Notes: generated by a model not told the origin, from the sequence alone. DNA of 64,000 nucleotides from UBA6016 sp964568395 (GCA_964568395.1 CAZMPN010000007.1:22906-86905); one strand, 5' to 3'. Numbered from the stretch's first letter, positions 1 through 7,126 are shown. Made by a program: numbers and translations.

Positions 1-489
1 GTATTTGTAAGACCTGCAAATATCAGGTTTGCAGAGTGGAGGGAGTTTGACTTTGATAGCAAAGTCTGGCGCATTCCGGCCGATAAAATGAAAATGAAAG
101 CCCCTCATATAGTACCGCTATGTACGCAGGCTATAAAAATACTAGAAGAGTTAAAGCCGATAACAGGTAGCGGTAAATATCTATTTCCAAGCCCAAACAC
201 ATCGCTAAAGCCTATTTGCGAAAATACACTAAATCAAGCCCTTAGAAGATTAGGTTATACAAGAGAAGAGATAGTAAGCCACTCTTTTAGAGGTATCGCC
301 TCAACCATACTTCACGAAAACATCTCAAAGCACGGATTTCATAGTGATGTAATAGAGAGGCAACTTGCTCACGCAGAGAGAAACGGCGTTAAAGCCGCTT
401 ACAACCACGCCGAATATCTAGAAGAAAGAACAGAGCTTATGCAGTGGTGGGGAGATTGGCTTGAGAGGCTGAGATTATTATATGGTTAA
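1..489 (+). CDS. Tyrosine recombinase/integrase, C-terminal part (cut by window edge)
   Basis: The frame is open from the first base, so the true start lies upstream of the window. The 162 visible residues are the catalytic domain of a P4-type phage integrase. The first catalytic arginine is in the FVRPANIRFAEW segment at the very start, the H-x-x-R motif appears as HSFR, and a late histidine (RQLAHAERNG) precedes the probable nucleophilic tyrosine in AAYNHAEY. It closely resembles the complete integrase at 33485–34735, sharing the segment HAERNGVKAAYNHAEYL exactly, so both should use similar chemistry at their own attachment sites. Its 3' end overlaps the convergent methyltransferase gene by 12 bases. 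It presumably catalyses integration and excision of element A. Confidence 0.9.
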   Translation, partial: VFVRPANIRFAEWREFDFDSKVWRIPADKMKMKAPHIVPLCTQAIKILEELKPITGSGKYLFPSPNTSLKPICENTLNQALRRLGYTREEIVSHSFRGIASTILHENISKHGFHSDVIERQLAHAERNGVKAAYNHAEYLEERTELMQWWGDWLERLRLLYG

Positions 490-1230
490 TTTCTGAAAAA
501 TAAACAGGTGCTCATGCATAATAAGCAAAAAATTTGCCTCTTTTGACTTTTTGACCCAAAAACCAGTCGCCTTACAGTTGTGTTGGTGTTTGATAATATC
601 CTCTTTGAGGGCAAAGCCGACTTTGAGAAATCTTTGCATCACCATAAAAGCTAGCGGCTGATACATCTTTTTGCGCCTAGTATCGCCAATAAGTACGGCG
701 CAAAATTTACCATCTTTTAGCACACGGTATAGTTCCGCCGCTACTTTTTCCATCTCGTCGCAAAACTTCTCTAAGTCGTGTATATGTGACAAGTCACCAT
801 CTATGTCATCCGAGTATTTGATGATGTTGGCATACGGCGGGTGCATTAGCGCAAAATCTATGCTTTTGTCGTTTAGTATCTCTATATTTCTAGCGTCGTT
901 TTGGACTAGCTTGATTTTTGGATTGTGTTCACTCTCGAAGTTGAGAGCCGATTTTGTGAGTTCTATAGCATTTGGGTTTATGTCGAGGGCTAACAGGTTG
1001 CGATTTAGTAGTTTACACTCTATTGCCGTAGTGCCGCCGCCTATCATCGGGTCTAAGAGGTAGTCACCCTCGTCGGAGTAGCGCATTATCAGGTTTCGCA
1101 CCACATCGGGCGACCAGTTGCCTCTGTATTTGCTATTATGTGTCGCCCAATTGCCCCGTCTCGGAAAGCTCCAAACGGTCGTGCACTCTTGCTCGAAGTC
1201 GTCTGGGTGTAGCTTTTTTATTTTAGGCAT
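478..1230 (-). CDS. Site-specific DNA methyltransferase (N6/N4 type), second methylase of the R-M operon
   Basis: The 250-residue protein has an AdoMet-binding motif I, DPMIGGGTT (about residues 60–68), followed by a second acidic strand (LALDIN), and a catalytic motif IV reading HPPY (130–133). The order motif I then motif IV, and the HPPY form, fit the N6-adenine/N4-cytosine amino-methyltransferase superfamily, but the target base cannot be read from this. It is the last gene of the operon Dam, OLD-type ATPase, DpnII-like nuclease, methylase, and overlaps the nuclease gene by 13 bases, so translation is likely coupled. Classical DpnII systems also carry a second methylase (DpnA, active on single-stranded DNA). 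This one may fill that role, but its HPPY motif differs from the DPPY expected of a close DpnA relative. Confidence 0.8.
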   Translation of the reverse strand: MPKIKKLHPDDFEQECTTVWSFPRRGNWATHNSKYRGNWSPDVVRNLIMRYSDEGDYLLDPMIGGGTTAIECKLLNRNLLALDINPNAIELTKSALNFESEHNPKIKLVQNDARNIEILNDKSIDFALMHPPYANIIKYSDDIDGDLSHIHDLEKFCDEMEKVAAELYRVLKDGKFCAVLIGDTRRKKMYQPLAFMVMQRFLKVGFALKEDIIKHQHNCKATGFWVKKSKEANFLLIMHEHLFIFQKLTI

Positions 1231-2096
1231 ACACCCTCAAATATGCCATTTTTTAACATTTCGATATTTAACACATGGTCGTTGTGATTAAACGTCTCTT
1301 CTAGTGGTCTAAGAGCCGTTAGCCATCCTGTGCCGTCTGTTATCCATATTAGCGTCAAGCCTTGTTCTTTTAGAAAGTCGTTTAGATATTGGTATTCGCC
1401 CGCTGTGGCTTTTAGCTTTGAGCCGCCTCCGCCGTAGTAGTTTACTTCTATCAAAAAAAGTTTGTTTTTTGTGCTGTCATATAGCGCAAAGTCAAAGCGT
1501 CTGCTGTTTTTGTCTATTTTGATTTCGTAGCCAAATTTTTGTTTGATTTTTTCTTTTGTTGCTTGGTCTATGAACTTGAAGTTTTTGTGCTTTTGGCAAA
1601 ATCCATCCAAATACTTGCCAACGAGGTTTTCCATGAGCGTGCCCGTGCGGTTTTTGCGAGCATTTGTATCCATGCCGACCTCTACACCAAAACAATAATC
1701 CACAAGGTTTTTGACATTTTTGTTTTGCAATATCCCTTTGATGCCGCTATTTTGAAAAAACACCAAAAGCTCTTTTTCATTGATTGTATCACCGTAAAAA
1801 ATATCGCTTTTGTTTTCCGCTACGAGTAGTGACAAGTCGGATATTATCGGCATATCTCGTAGTTTGTCGGCTCTAACAGCTACTAGCAGAGGTAAAGCCG
1901 CACGGACTTTCGGATATTCACGTACTAGTTTTATTAACTCATCCTCGATATTTTCTTTACCGATTAGGTAATTTAGGAGATTCAACTCTTTTTCTACCCT
2001 ACGGATATTTTGCTTGACCTTCTCAAAGTCCGTGAAATAGTCCCAAGTAAAAATAGAGTCTTGGAATGTTGATTTTAGAGTGTTAAATGTTTTCAT
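1218..2096 (-). CDS. DpnII/MboI-type restriction endonuclease (GATC)
   Basis: The 292-residue protein matches the DpnII endonuclease family in length (about 290) and in hallmark segments: GMDTNARKNRTGT near residues 141–153 and the glycine-rich IEVNYYGGGGSKLKATAGEY near 216–235. The PD-(D/E)xK-like core can be seen as RRFDFALY (D202) followed by LIEVN (E217). Known members cut unmethylated GATC. The flanking Dam-type methylase, which protects GATC, supports that specificity. The start codon overlaps the stop of the upstream ATPase gene (ATGA) and the 3' end overlaps the second methylase, so all four genes should be one transcript read leftwards. The gene looks intact, with no frameshift. Confidence 0.92.
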   Translation of the reverse strand: MKTFNTLKSTFQDSIFTWDYFTDFEKVKQNIRRVEKELNLLNYLIGKENIEDELIKLVREYPKVRAALPLLVAVRADKLRDMPIISDLSLLVAENKSDIFYGDTINEKELLVFFQNSGIKGILQNKNVKNLVDYCFGVEVGMDTNARKNRTGTLMENLVGKYLDGFCQKHKNFKFIDQATKEKIKQKFGYEIKIDKNSRRFDFALYDSTKNKLFLIEVNYYGGGGSKLKATAGEYQYLNDFLKEQGLTLIWITDGTGWLTALRPLEETFNHNDHVLNIEMLKNGIFEGVCLK

Positions 2097-3976
2097 TTTT
2101 CAAATTCTTTAAAAAACTTTTCAAGTTTTGGATATTTGATTTTTAGCTTTTGCTTTTCTGCGGCGGCAAGCTCCAATATCAAGTTGCCATACTTTACAGC
2201 AATAGCATATTTGGTTTGCAAGTTAGTAAAACTAAAGTTAGAATGAATTTGGCTTCTTATATCCTGAAAGAAGATGTCCATCACTTCGGTTATAGGAAGT
2301 TTTTTGAGCGTGAATCTTAATTTTTGAAAGTTTTTAAATGTGTACTTTCTTTTATCAACTATTTGCTTGCACTCCGCAAGGTATTCGCATGAAGCCTGAA
2401 AAAGAAGTTCTGGAATTGCTAAATCCTCTATCATTGAAGGATAGTTTTCATTTATATCTTCTTTATCGGTTAAGTATAATGATTTTGTCATTATTACTTT
2501 TACGGTTTTCTTTAATATCTTTTTCTTTGCTTGTATACCAGCTTCATCATGGTCTAGTAAGCAAATTATTTTTCTATTTTTTATTGGCATATTTTTGTCT
2601 AATAACTCTACATATGCAGGCAAATTTCCACTGCCACCGCATACAAGCGTATGGACATTTGGAAAATCTCTACCCATTATAGTTTTATATGTCGAATAAA
2701 AGTATATTGGGTCATCGTTGCCCTCAAATATAATATTGTTTTTTCCAACCAACCAACCATCATTTTTCTCAACGCCAAAATGATCTTTTAATTGCGTAAC
2801 AAAATTATTATCACTAGGTTCGATAATATTTGTAATTTTTTTAAACATATTTTTATGTTTTCTGCTTACATAAAATTCTCTGTTTTCTAAACAGAAAAGC
2901 TTTACATTGCTTGGATTATCAATATCAACCATTTTTGGAGAGTGAGTGGTGCAAATCACCTGATGCGTCTTTGATACATCATTGAATATCTCTCTAATTT
3001 TCTTTTGTAGTTTAGGTTGCATATATGTTTCTGGCTCATCAATTGCCCATATTATAAATGGATTTGTATATCTTGCTTTTGCTTTAACATCTTTGCTGAA
3101 ATACTCTAGTAGTGTTATTAGAATTAGCTTCTGTATCCCACTTCCCTTGCTATCAACATCAACATGTGCAGCATCCTTAACATTTAATGCAATTCTTTTT
3201 GATAATATTTCAGTCAAACTCTCTCCAGTTAGAGCAACCTCAAGCGAATAATCCTCAGGTTTCATGCCAGCTTGAATTTCTGGGAATTCCCTTAAAACAT
3301 TTCGGAAGCTTTCTGATATTAAGGAGTTCTTCTCTTCTAAAATTTTTTTTGTAAGCTCATCAACTTCATCAATTTTTTTCTTTAAATCTTTTACCTTTCC
3401 AGTAAGACCGGTATTCCCGTATGTATCCACCATTGATGGCAAAATATCATCTGCAACAAGTTTATTTATTTTGGATGATATGTCATATTGAGCTGGAATA
3501 TAAATAAACTGCGTTCTTTTAAAGAGTCTATAGATTGGATGAGTATAGTTTACAATTTCATTTTGACCTTTCTTAAGTTCCTTTTGTACTGGAAAACTTC
3601 CATCGCTATTTGAATGATACCACCCACTTAAGTCGCCATCATAATAGGCTATTGTGCTTACTATGTTTTTATTATGAATATATTTATCAAGTCCTTTGAT
3701 TCTTTTTATCTCTTCTTTTTCTAAAAATAAATCAACTTGAATGTATGCTGGAGAAATAGAACCAGTGCCTTTTAGAATATGGTAAGACAGATCTTTTTCT
3801 CTTTCAAAATAGTTTGAATCTTCATATCCCTCATTAAAGAAAATATTTAATGCTCTTAGAAGGTTACTTTTCCCGGAATTGTTAGCGCCAGCAATAATTT
3901 GAAATGTAGAATCAAACTCCATTTCGAAATTTAGTAGAGTTCTAAAATTGTTTATTTTTACACTTTTTATATGCAC
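2093..3976 (-). CDS. OLD-family ATPase with C-terminal TOPRIM nuclease domain
   Basis: The 627-residue protein begins with an SMC/RecF-like ABC ATPase: Walker A GANNSGKS (30–37), a degenerate signature around SKGSGIQKL (276–284), Walker B IIWAIDEPET (D313, E314) and an H-loop THS (H345). A TOPRIM domain follows, with IIFEGNDDP (E418) and LLDHDEAG (D475, D477). This architecture is that of overcoming-lysogenization-defect (OLD) nucleases, including the GajA and Paris-type defence families. The start is GTG. It lies 2 bases after the Dam gene and overlaps the DpnII-like nuclease by 4 bases, so it is embedded in the R-M operon. By eye its coding sequence is more AT-rich than the neighbouring methylase gene, hinting at separate acquisition. 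Its function is inferred: an ATP-regulated nuclease acting alongside or as a back-up to restriction. Confidence 0.88.
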   Translation of the reverse strand: MHIKSVKINNFRTLLNFEMEFDSTFQIIAGANNSGKSNLLRALNIFFNEGYEDSNYFEREKDLSYHILKGTGSISPAYIQVDLFLEKEEIKRIKGLDKYIHNKNIVSTIAYYDGDLSGWYHSNSDGSFPVQKELKKGQNEIVNYTHPIYRLFKRTQFIYIPAQYDISSKINKLVADDILPSMVDTYGNTGLTGKVKDLKKKIDEVDELTKKILEEKNSLISESFRNVLREFPEIQAGMKPEDYSLEVALTGESLTEILSKRIALNVKDAAHVDVDSKGSGIQKLILITLLEYFSKDVKAKARYTNPFIIWAIDEPETYMQPKLQKKIREIFNDVSKTHQVICTTHSPKMVDIDNPSNVKLFCLENREFYVSRKHKNMFKKITNIIEPSDNNFVTQLKDHFGVEKNDGWLVGKNNIIFEGNDDPIYFYSTYKTIMGRDFPNVHTLVCGGSGNLPAYVELLDKNMPIKNRKIICLLDHDEAGIQAKKKILKKTVKVIMTKSLYLTDKEDINENYPSMIEDLAIPELLFQASCEYLAECKQIVDKRKYTFKNFQKLRFTLKKLPITEVMDIFFQDIRSQIHSNFSFTNLQTKYAIAVKYGNLILELAAAEKQKLKIKYPKLEKFFKEFEK

Positions 3977-3978
3977 AG

Positions 3979-4845
3979 CTAGCAGCTCCTTATTATTATC
4001 TCTCTTATCTTCCCGCGTCCACTACTCTTGCTATTGATAAACCTGTTGACCTCTACAAACTCTATATAATAACCACTGTAAAGCTCTTTAATAAATTCCG
4101 TATCGGAGTTGGAGTGCATGACTGATGCGCCTCTGTTTGCAAGCTCTTTGAACACGCCGTAAAGCCTCTTTTGTTCCTCATCCAAAAACACATTTTCGTG
4201 ATACGCCGTAAAGCTCGAAGTAGGAGTCAGCGGATAGTATGGCGGGTCAAAATATACGAAGTCGCCATTGTCGGCAAAGTCAAGCACTTTTGCAAAGTCG
4301 GCATTTTGTATCTCGGCGTTTTGGAGCGCTGCACTCGCTGCCATTATCGTATCTTCATCATAGATGATTGGATTTTTGTATCTGCCTATCGGCACATTGT
4401 GATAACCTTTGCTATTTACCCGCCAAAGCCCGTTGAAGCATGTTTTGTTGAGATAAATAAACCTTGCCGCTCGCACCTCCGCAGGTAGACTCTTAAAGTT
4501 TGGCTCTCTGTCCATCGACCTTGTGGCATAGTAAAACTCTTCGGAGTGCTTTACTTGAAACTCTTTTAGCTGTTTTAGTAGTTTTTTTGGATGTTTTTTG
4601 ACGGTTTGGTATGTGTTGATTAGCTCGTCGTTTGCGTCAAATAGATACGCTTTTTTGCCATTCAGCATTCCAAGCCTCGTTAGCTCAAAAAACAGCGCCC
4701 CGCCCCCGATGAACGGCTCAAAGTAGTCGTTAAAACTCTTTGGCATAAGGCGCAAAAGCTCAGGCAAAAGCGCACGCTTGCCGCCCGCCCATTTGATGAA
4801 GGGCTTTAGGTTTGACAATGGCAAAGAGTTTGGTGTAATTGTCAT
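3979..4845 (-). CDS. Dam/DpnM-type DNA adenine methyltransferase (GATC)
   Basis: The 288-residue D12-class (alpha) N6-adenine methyltransferase has the expected motifs in order: FIKWAGGKR (16–24) at the N-terminus, AdoMet motif I FEPFIGGGA (42–50), and catalytic DPPYYPLT (200–207). Length and motifs match DpnM, MboIA and Dam, which methylate the adenine of GATC and so protect host DNA from the partner nuclease at 1218–2096. It is the first gene of the leftward four-gene operon, so the protective methylase is made first. The upstream region (4846–5062) contains inverted repeats that could be operators controlling this operon and the divergent small gene at 5063. Confidence 0.92.
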   Translation of the reverse strand: MTITPNSLPLSNLKPFIKWAGGKRALLPELLRLMPKSFNDYFEPFIGGGALFFELTRLGMLNGKKAYLFDANDELINTYQTVKKHPKKLLKQLKEFQVKHSEEFYYATRSMDREPNFKSLPAEVRAARFIYLNKTCFNGLWRVNSKGYHNVPIGRYKNPIIYDEDTIMAASAALQNAEIQNADFAKVLDFADNGDFVYFDPPYYPLTPTSSFTAYHENVFLDEEQKRLYGVFKELANRGASVMHSNSDTEFIKELYSGYYIEFVEVNRFINSKSSGRGKIREIIIRSC

Positions 4846-4920
4846 TTTGGTTTAGCTCATGATTTTTTGCTTATTTTATCTACTCAAATCAAAAAATTTT
4901 GAATAGTATTAATCAAAAAC

Positions 4921-4934
4921 TGACACTACTGTCA
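4921..4934. promoter_or_regulatory. Inverted repeat TGACA-N4-TGTCA, candidate operator
   Basis: A perfect 5-base inverted repeat with a 4-base spacer lies in the 217-base gap between the divergent Dam gene and the gene at 5063. A repressor binding here could control both directions. No direct evidence of binding exists. Confidence 0.35.
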
Positions 4935-4966
4935 AACAAGCCCCTTTTGAGCTACTGAAAACAAGG

Positions 4967-4988
4967 GTCAAAAAATTAAAAATTTGAC
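4967..4988. promoter_or_regulatory. Inverted repeat GTCAAA-N10-TTTGAC, candidate operator
   Basis: A second symmetric element in the same divergent gap has half-sites related to those at 4921–4934 (TGACA and TTTGAC). Two similar dyads side by side suggest binding by one regulator, perhaps the AlpA-like protein at 6395. This is inference from symmetry only. Confidence 0.35.
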
Positions 4989-5062
4989 ACTTCCCTCAAA
5001 TTGACTAAAAACTCTAAAATCCGCTGCTTTTAAAAGCATACTTCAATAAAAAGGTAAGTCGT

Positions 5063-5329
5063 ATGATTGTAACAATCATTGCCACCCTAAACAACATCTA
5101 CAAAGGCAGAGATTTTAGGGACAAGGAAACTGGAGAGCTAAAAGAGGGTAAGACCTATATTCAAATAATGGCGGATGACGTTTTGGGCAACGGACAGGTC
5201 AAAAAACAGCTCATAGATATGCCTATATCCCCGGATAGGGCAAGGCAATTTGAAAGCTCTATAGGGCAGGTTATAGAGCTTAAATGCAACATCTCATCCA
5301 AAGATAAAATCTACTATGAAGCCATCTAG
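5063..5329 (+). CDS. Small single-stranded-DNA-binding-like protein
   Basis: The 88-residue protein begins MIVTIIATLNN and is predicted by eye to be mostly beta strand with charged turns, and it has no membrane segment. A good ribosome site (AAGGTAAG) precedes the ATG. I do not recognise a named family with certainty. Its size, beta-rich pattern and position directly upstream of a phage-GPA-type replication initiator are what is seen for the gene-V-like ssDNA-binding proteins of rolling-circle phages and plasmids. I therefore infer that it coats single-stranded replication intermediates. It could also be an unrelated element-specific protein. Confidence 0.5.
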   Translation: MIVTIIATLNNIYKGRDFRDKETGELKEGKTYIQIMADDVLGNGQVKKQLIDMPISPDRARQFESSIGQVIELKCNISSKDKIYYEAI

Positions 5330-5340
5330 GTTTTGTATGT

Positions 5341-5375
5341 GCGCCCATGTAGGGCCTTTGGCCCTGCTTTGGCGC
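5341..5375. repeat. Nested hairpin between the small gene and rep
   Basis: The order is GCGCC (5341–5345), a 5-base bulge, AGGGCC (5351–5356), a TTT loop, GGCCCT (5360–5365), a 5-base bulge, and GGCGC (5371–5375). Both stems are perfect and the internal loop is symmetric. No run of T follows directly, so it is a poor fit for an intrinsic terminator. Its place just before an HUH replication initiator makes it a candidate replication origin or a translational control structure. Confidence 0.6.
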
Positions 5376-5414
5376 TCCTTGACTAATTAATAAAAAGTTG
5401 TGGACAGGCAAAAA

Positions 5415-6395
5415 ATGAGTTTTTACGGGTTAGACGAAATCGACATCCTCTATGCAAAATCCAAGATTTTAAGACAGTCTAGGTTTTTAAATAATAACGG
5501 CATAAAAGACAACTCAAACGGAAATCTAATTCCGCTTAAAAAGATAGTATTCTCGGCCTATCACAATCCAAACCGTTACTACTCCGAAATTCAAAACAGA
5601 GTAAACACTCTTGTGTCTTATGCCAAAGAGAAAAATCTAAAACCGCTTTTTATGACTTTAACGCTTCCTAGTAAATACCATAGACTTAAAACCATAAAAA
5701 GCGGAGCTTTTATAGATAACCCAAATTATGAGGGCTTTACGCCTACAGAAGGCAAAAAAGAGCTAACGAATATGTTTGCGAAACTAAGGCAAGATAGGAG
5801 CCTAAAGGAGCTGGACAAGGAAGAGCGTATATTCTTCCGCATTACGGAACCGCACGCTGATGGCACACCGCACTCCCATATACTCCTATTCGTTCCGGAA
5901 GATAGAGTGGATAGGGTTGTCGAAGCTTTTAACCGCCTATTTAGGCAGAACACCAAAGCAAACGACATTCAAAAGATAACTTCAAACATAGATAACGCCG
6001 TTGCCTATGTAATGAAATATATAAATAAGACGCTTCCTCTGTCAAAAAAAGAGAGCCTAACCGACAAAGAACAACATCTGCACTACTGGTATAGCGCTCA
6101 TCGTATTACAAGATTCAACTCTAGCAATACTCTTGCTCCTATCTGTATATATAGAAAAACATTCGACAAGCTATCTCTAAAAGCGTTAACAAAGGTCTAC
6201 AAAGAAAAAGAGCTTGAAATATCCGAAGATATAAACAGCAAAACAATCATGGAGATAAAAGACAGAGTGACTGGCACGCTTTATTATCAAAAGAACATCA
6301 ATGCTTGTTTGTATGACATCGAAGCCGACAGAAGAGCGCTTAATAATATGATGATAAAGCAACTCTTGCGATTAGGCGATAGACGGGTCGGGTGA
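5415..6395 (+). CDS. Rolling-circle replication initiator, phage GPA-type HUH endonuclease
   Basis: Three conserved motifs of the phage replication gene A family are visible. They are FMTLTLPSKYH (about residue 80), then EPHADGTPHSHILLF with the HUH metal site as HSH (about 153–155), and NAVAYVMKYINKT with the two active-site tyrosines of this family (about 198 and 202). Such proteins nick one strand at an origin, attach to the 5' end and start rolling-circle replication. I prefer the ATG at 5415, which has an AGG ribosome site six bases upstream. A GTG at 5400 would add five residues. The gene overlaps the next one by one base (TGATG), implying coupled translation. The usual phage protein is longer, so this is a compact version. 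Confidence 0.85.
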   Translation: MSFYGLDEIDILYAKSKILRQSRFLNNNGIKDNSNGNLIPLKKIVFSAYHNPNRYYSEIQNRVNTLVSYAKEKNLKPLFMTLTLPSKYHRLKTIKSGAFIDNPNYEGFTPTEGKKELTNMFAKLRQDRSLKELDKEERIFFRITEPHADGTPHSHILLFVPEDRVDRVVEAFNRLFRQNTKANDIQKITSNIDNAVAYVMKYINKTLPLSKKESLTDKEQHLHYWYSAHRITRFNSSNTLAPICIYRKTFDKLSLKALTKVYKEKELEISEDINSKTIMEIKDRVTGTLYYQKNINACLYDIEADRRALNNMMIKQLLRLGDRRVG

Positions 6396-6571
6396 TGGAA
6401 GAGAGATTTTTAAGGTTGCCTGAGGTGCTTGAAATGGTAGGGTGCTCTAAGTCTACGTGGTATGAGATGGTAAAAAATGGGTTGGCTCCAAGGCAGATAA
6501 CAATATCTAGAAAATATACTGTTTGGAAATTATCTGATATTAAAAAGTGGATGAATGATAAGATTTGTTGA
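6395..6571 (+). CDS. AlpA-family excisionase/transcriptional regulator (58 aa)
   Basis: This short gene starts at an ATG that shares its A with the stop codon of rep (TGATG). The 58 residues form a single winged helix-turn-helix of the AlpA/HTH_17 type: FLRLPEVLEMVGCSKSTWYE is the recognition region, followed by VWKLSDIKKWM. The related protein of the second element (32864–33046) has the same VWKLSDI segment, which links the two elements. AlpA proteins commonly act as excisionases or activate the integrase gene, so it probably controls excision and perhaps the divergent operators at 4921–4988. Confidence 0.8.
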   Translation: MEERFLRLPEVLEMVGCSKSTWYEMVKNGLAPRQITISRKYTVWKLSDIKKWMNDKIC

Positions 6572-6880
6572 GCTAAAATCCTATCATGCTAGTTGTGGAA
6601 AATACACTTTGAACAATACTGCGTTTTAAGGGTATCGAAAAGGGTATCGACATAATTGTATTATTTGTGAAGTACTGAAAAATAGGACTTTATAAGGGCT
6701 GTGTTAATCCCTCCCTGCCGCCACCAATACTTCCTAATAAATCCGAAAAAGTCTTTTAAACCCCTATAAAACAAGCCTTTAGAACATTTCATAAGTCCGA
6801 GTGATTTTGATTGCATCCGAGGATTTTAAGGGTATCTTTCTAAACTAGTAAATCCATACCCTTTAGAGGTACCCTTAAAA
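6572..6880. other. Non-coding right end of element A
   Basis: I see no gene here. The region has a tandem GGGTATCGA pair (6629–6650), a GC-rich patch at 6711–6726, a further AAGGGTATC near 6828 and inverted copies of the same motif just before the integrase relic. These are the kind of repeats bound by integrases and excisionases at attachment sites. Confidence 0.5.
6629..6650. repeat. Tandem integrase-arm-like repeat (AGGGTATCGA twice)
   Basis: The sequence AAGGGTATCGA occurs twice with a 13-base period just after the last gene of element A. The second element has a comparable doubled motif (GGTACA … GGTACA) at both of its ends, so I read these as arm-type sites for the integrase. Function is inferred from position. 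Confidence 0.4.
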
Positions 6881-7073
6881 TGCCAAGAACTACACTACCT
6901 ATTAACGACACTCAAATCAAAAACGCAAAGCCAAAAGATAAAAATTATAAGCTAATAGACGGGCAAGGTCTCTATCTCCTGGTAAAACAAACGGCACAAA
7001 GCTTTGGAGATTTAACTATAAATTTGACGGCAAAGAGCAAACTTACGCCATAGGTTCATACCCTGCCGCCACC
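6713..7073. repeat. 13-base direct repeat CCCTGCCGCCACC flanking the integrase relic
   Basis: Exact copies lie at 6713–6725 and 7061–7073. The second copy is the point where the integrase relic stops matching an integrase. A repeat of this size in the same 350 bases is unlikely by chance, and may mark an old recombination or deletion junction. Confidence 0.55.
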
Positions 7074-7076
7074 TAA
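6881..7076 (+). pseudogene. Truncated, frameshifted N-terminus of a tyrosine integrase
   Basis: From the ATG at 6881 the first frame reads like the N-terminal arm-binding domain of P4-type integrases: TQIKNAKPKDKNYKLIDGQG, then LYLLVK, which aligns with TTIKNAKPKDKDYLIADGGG of the intact integrase at 33485–34735. Around 6986–6992 the reading shifts by one base. The family sequence continues in another frame as GTKLWRFNYKFDGKEQTYA, then IGSYPAAT, and stops at 7074–7076. The central and catalytic domains are absent. This is a dead remnant of a third integrase, probably from an element that once occupied this site. Confidence 0.85.
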
Positions 7077-7117
7077 CTCAAAAATTCCGCAAAACTTATA
7101 CCAATCATCAAAACATT

Positions 7118-7126
7118 TGCTATAAT
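7118..7126 (+). promoter_or_regulatory. Extended -10 promoter (TGCTATAAT) for the Sco1/kinase operon
   Basis: TGC followed by a perfect TATAAT (7121–7126) lies 48 bases before the TTG start of the Sco1-like gene. Campylobacterota promoters often rely on an extended -10 without a clear -35, which fits here. It is the first chromosomal signal after the integrase relic. Confidence 0.6.

Larger units (their letters stand above)
1..6730. mobile_element. Integrative element A (right part; left end outside window)
   Basis: This stretch holds the end of a tyrosine integrase, a restriction-modification operon, a small ssDNA-binding-like gene, an HUH replication initiator and an AlpA-type regulator, all unlike the core genome that begins at about 7.1 kb. 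The integrase at the left edge is clearly homologous to the integrase of the element at 31–34.9 kb, so the two belong to one family. A tandem repeat of GGGTATCGA near 6629–6650 sits just beyond the last gene, where the other element also has a doubled motif, which suggests the right end lies close by. The exact boundary is inferred: no second attachment copy can be seen because the left end is cut off. No structural, conjugation or Zot-like genes are present, so it looks like a satellite or mobilisable element, not a full prophage. Confidence 0.7.

Noticed and set aside
671..1063. Open frame on the plus strand inside the methylase gene.
   Set aside because: It is an antisense shadow of the methylase; the protein lacks any recognisable motif and has no ribosome site.
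5063..6571. A complete filamentous (inovirus) prophage.
   Set aside because: No coat, Zot-like or pIII-like gene is present in the window; only replication and regulatory genes are.
6705..6726. The sequence ending TGCCGCCACCA looked like the 3' end of a tRNA or tmRNA.
   Set aside because: The T-loop and T-stem do not fold in register before the CCA, and no 5' partner is found. It is better seen as part of a 13-base direct repeat.
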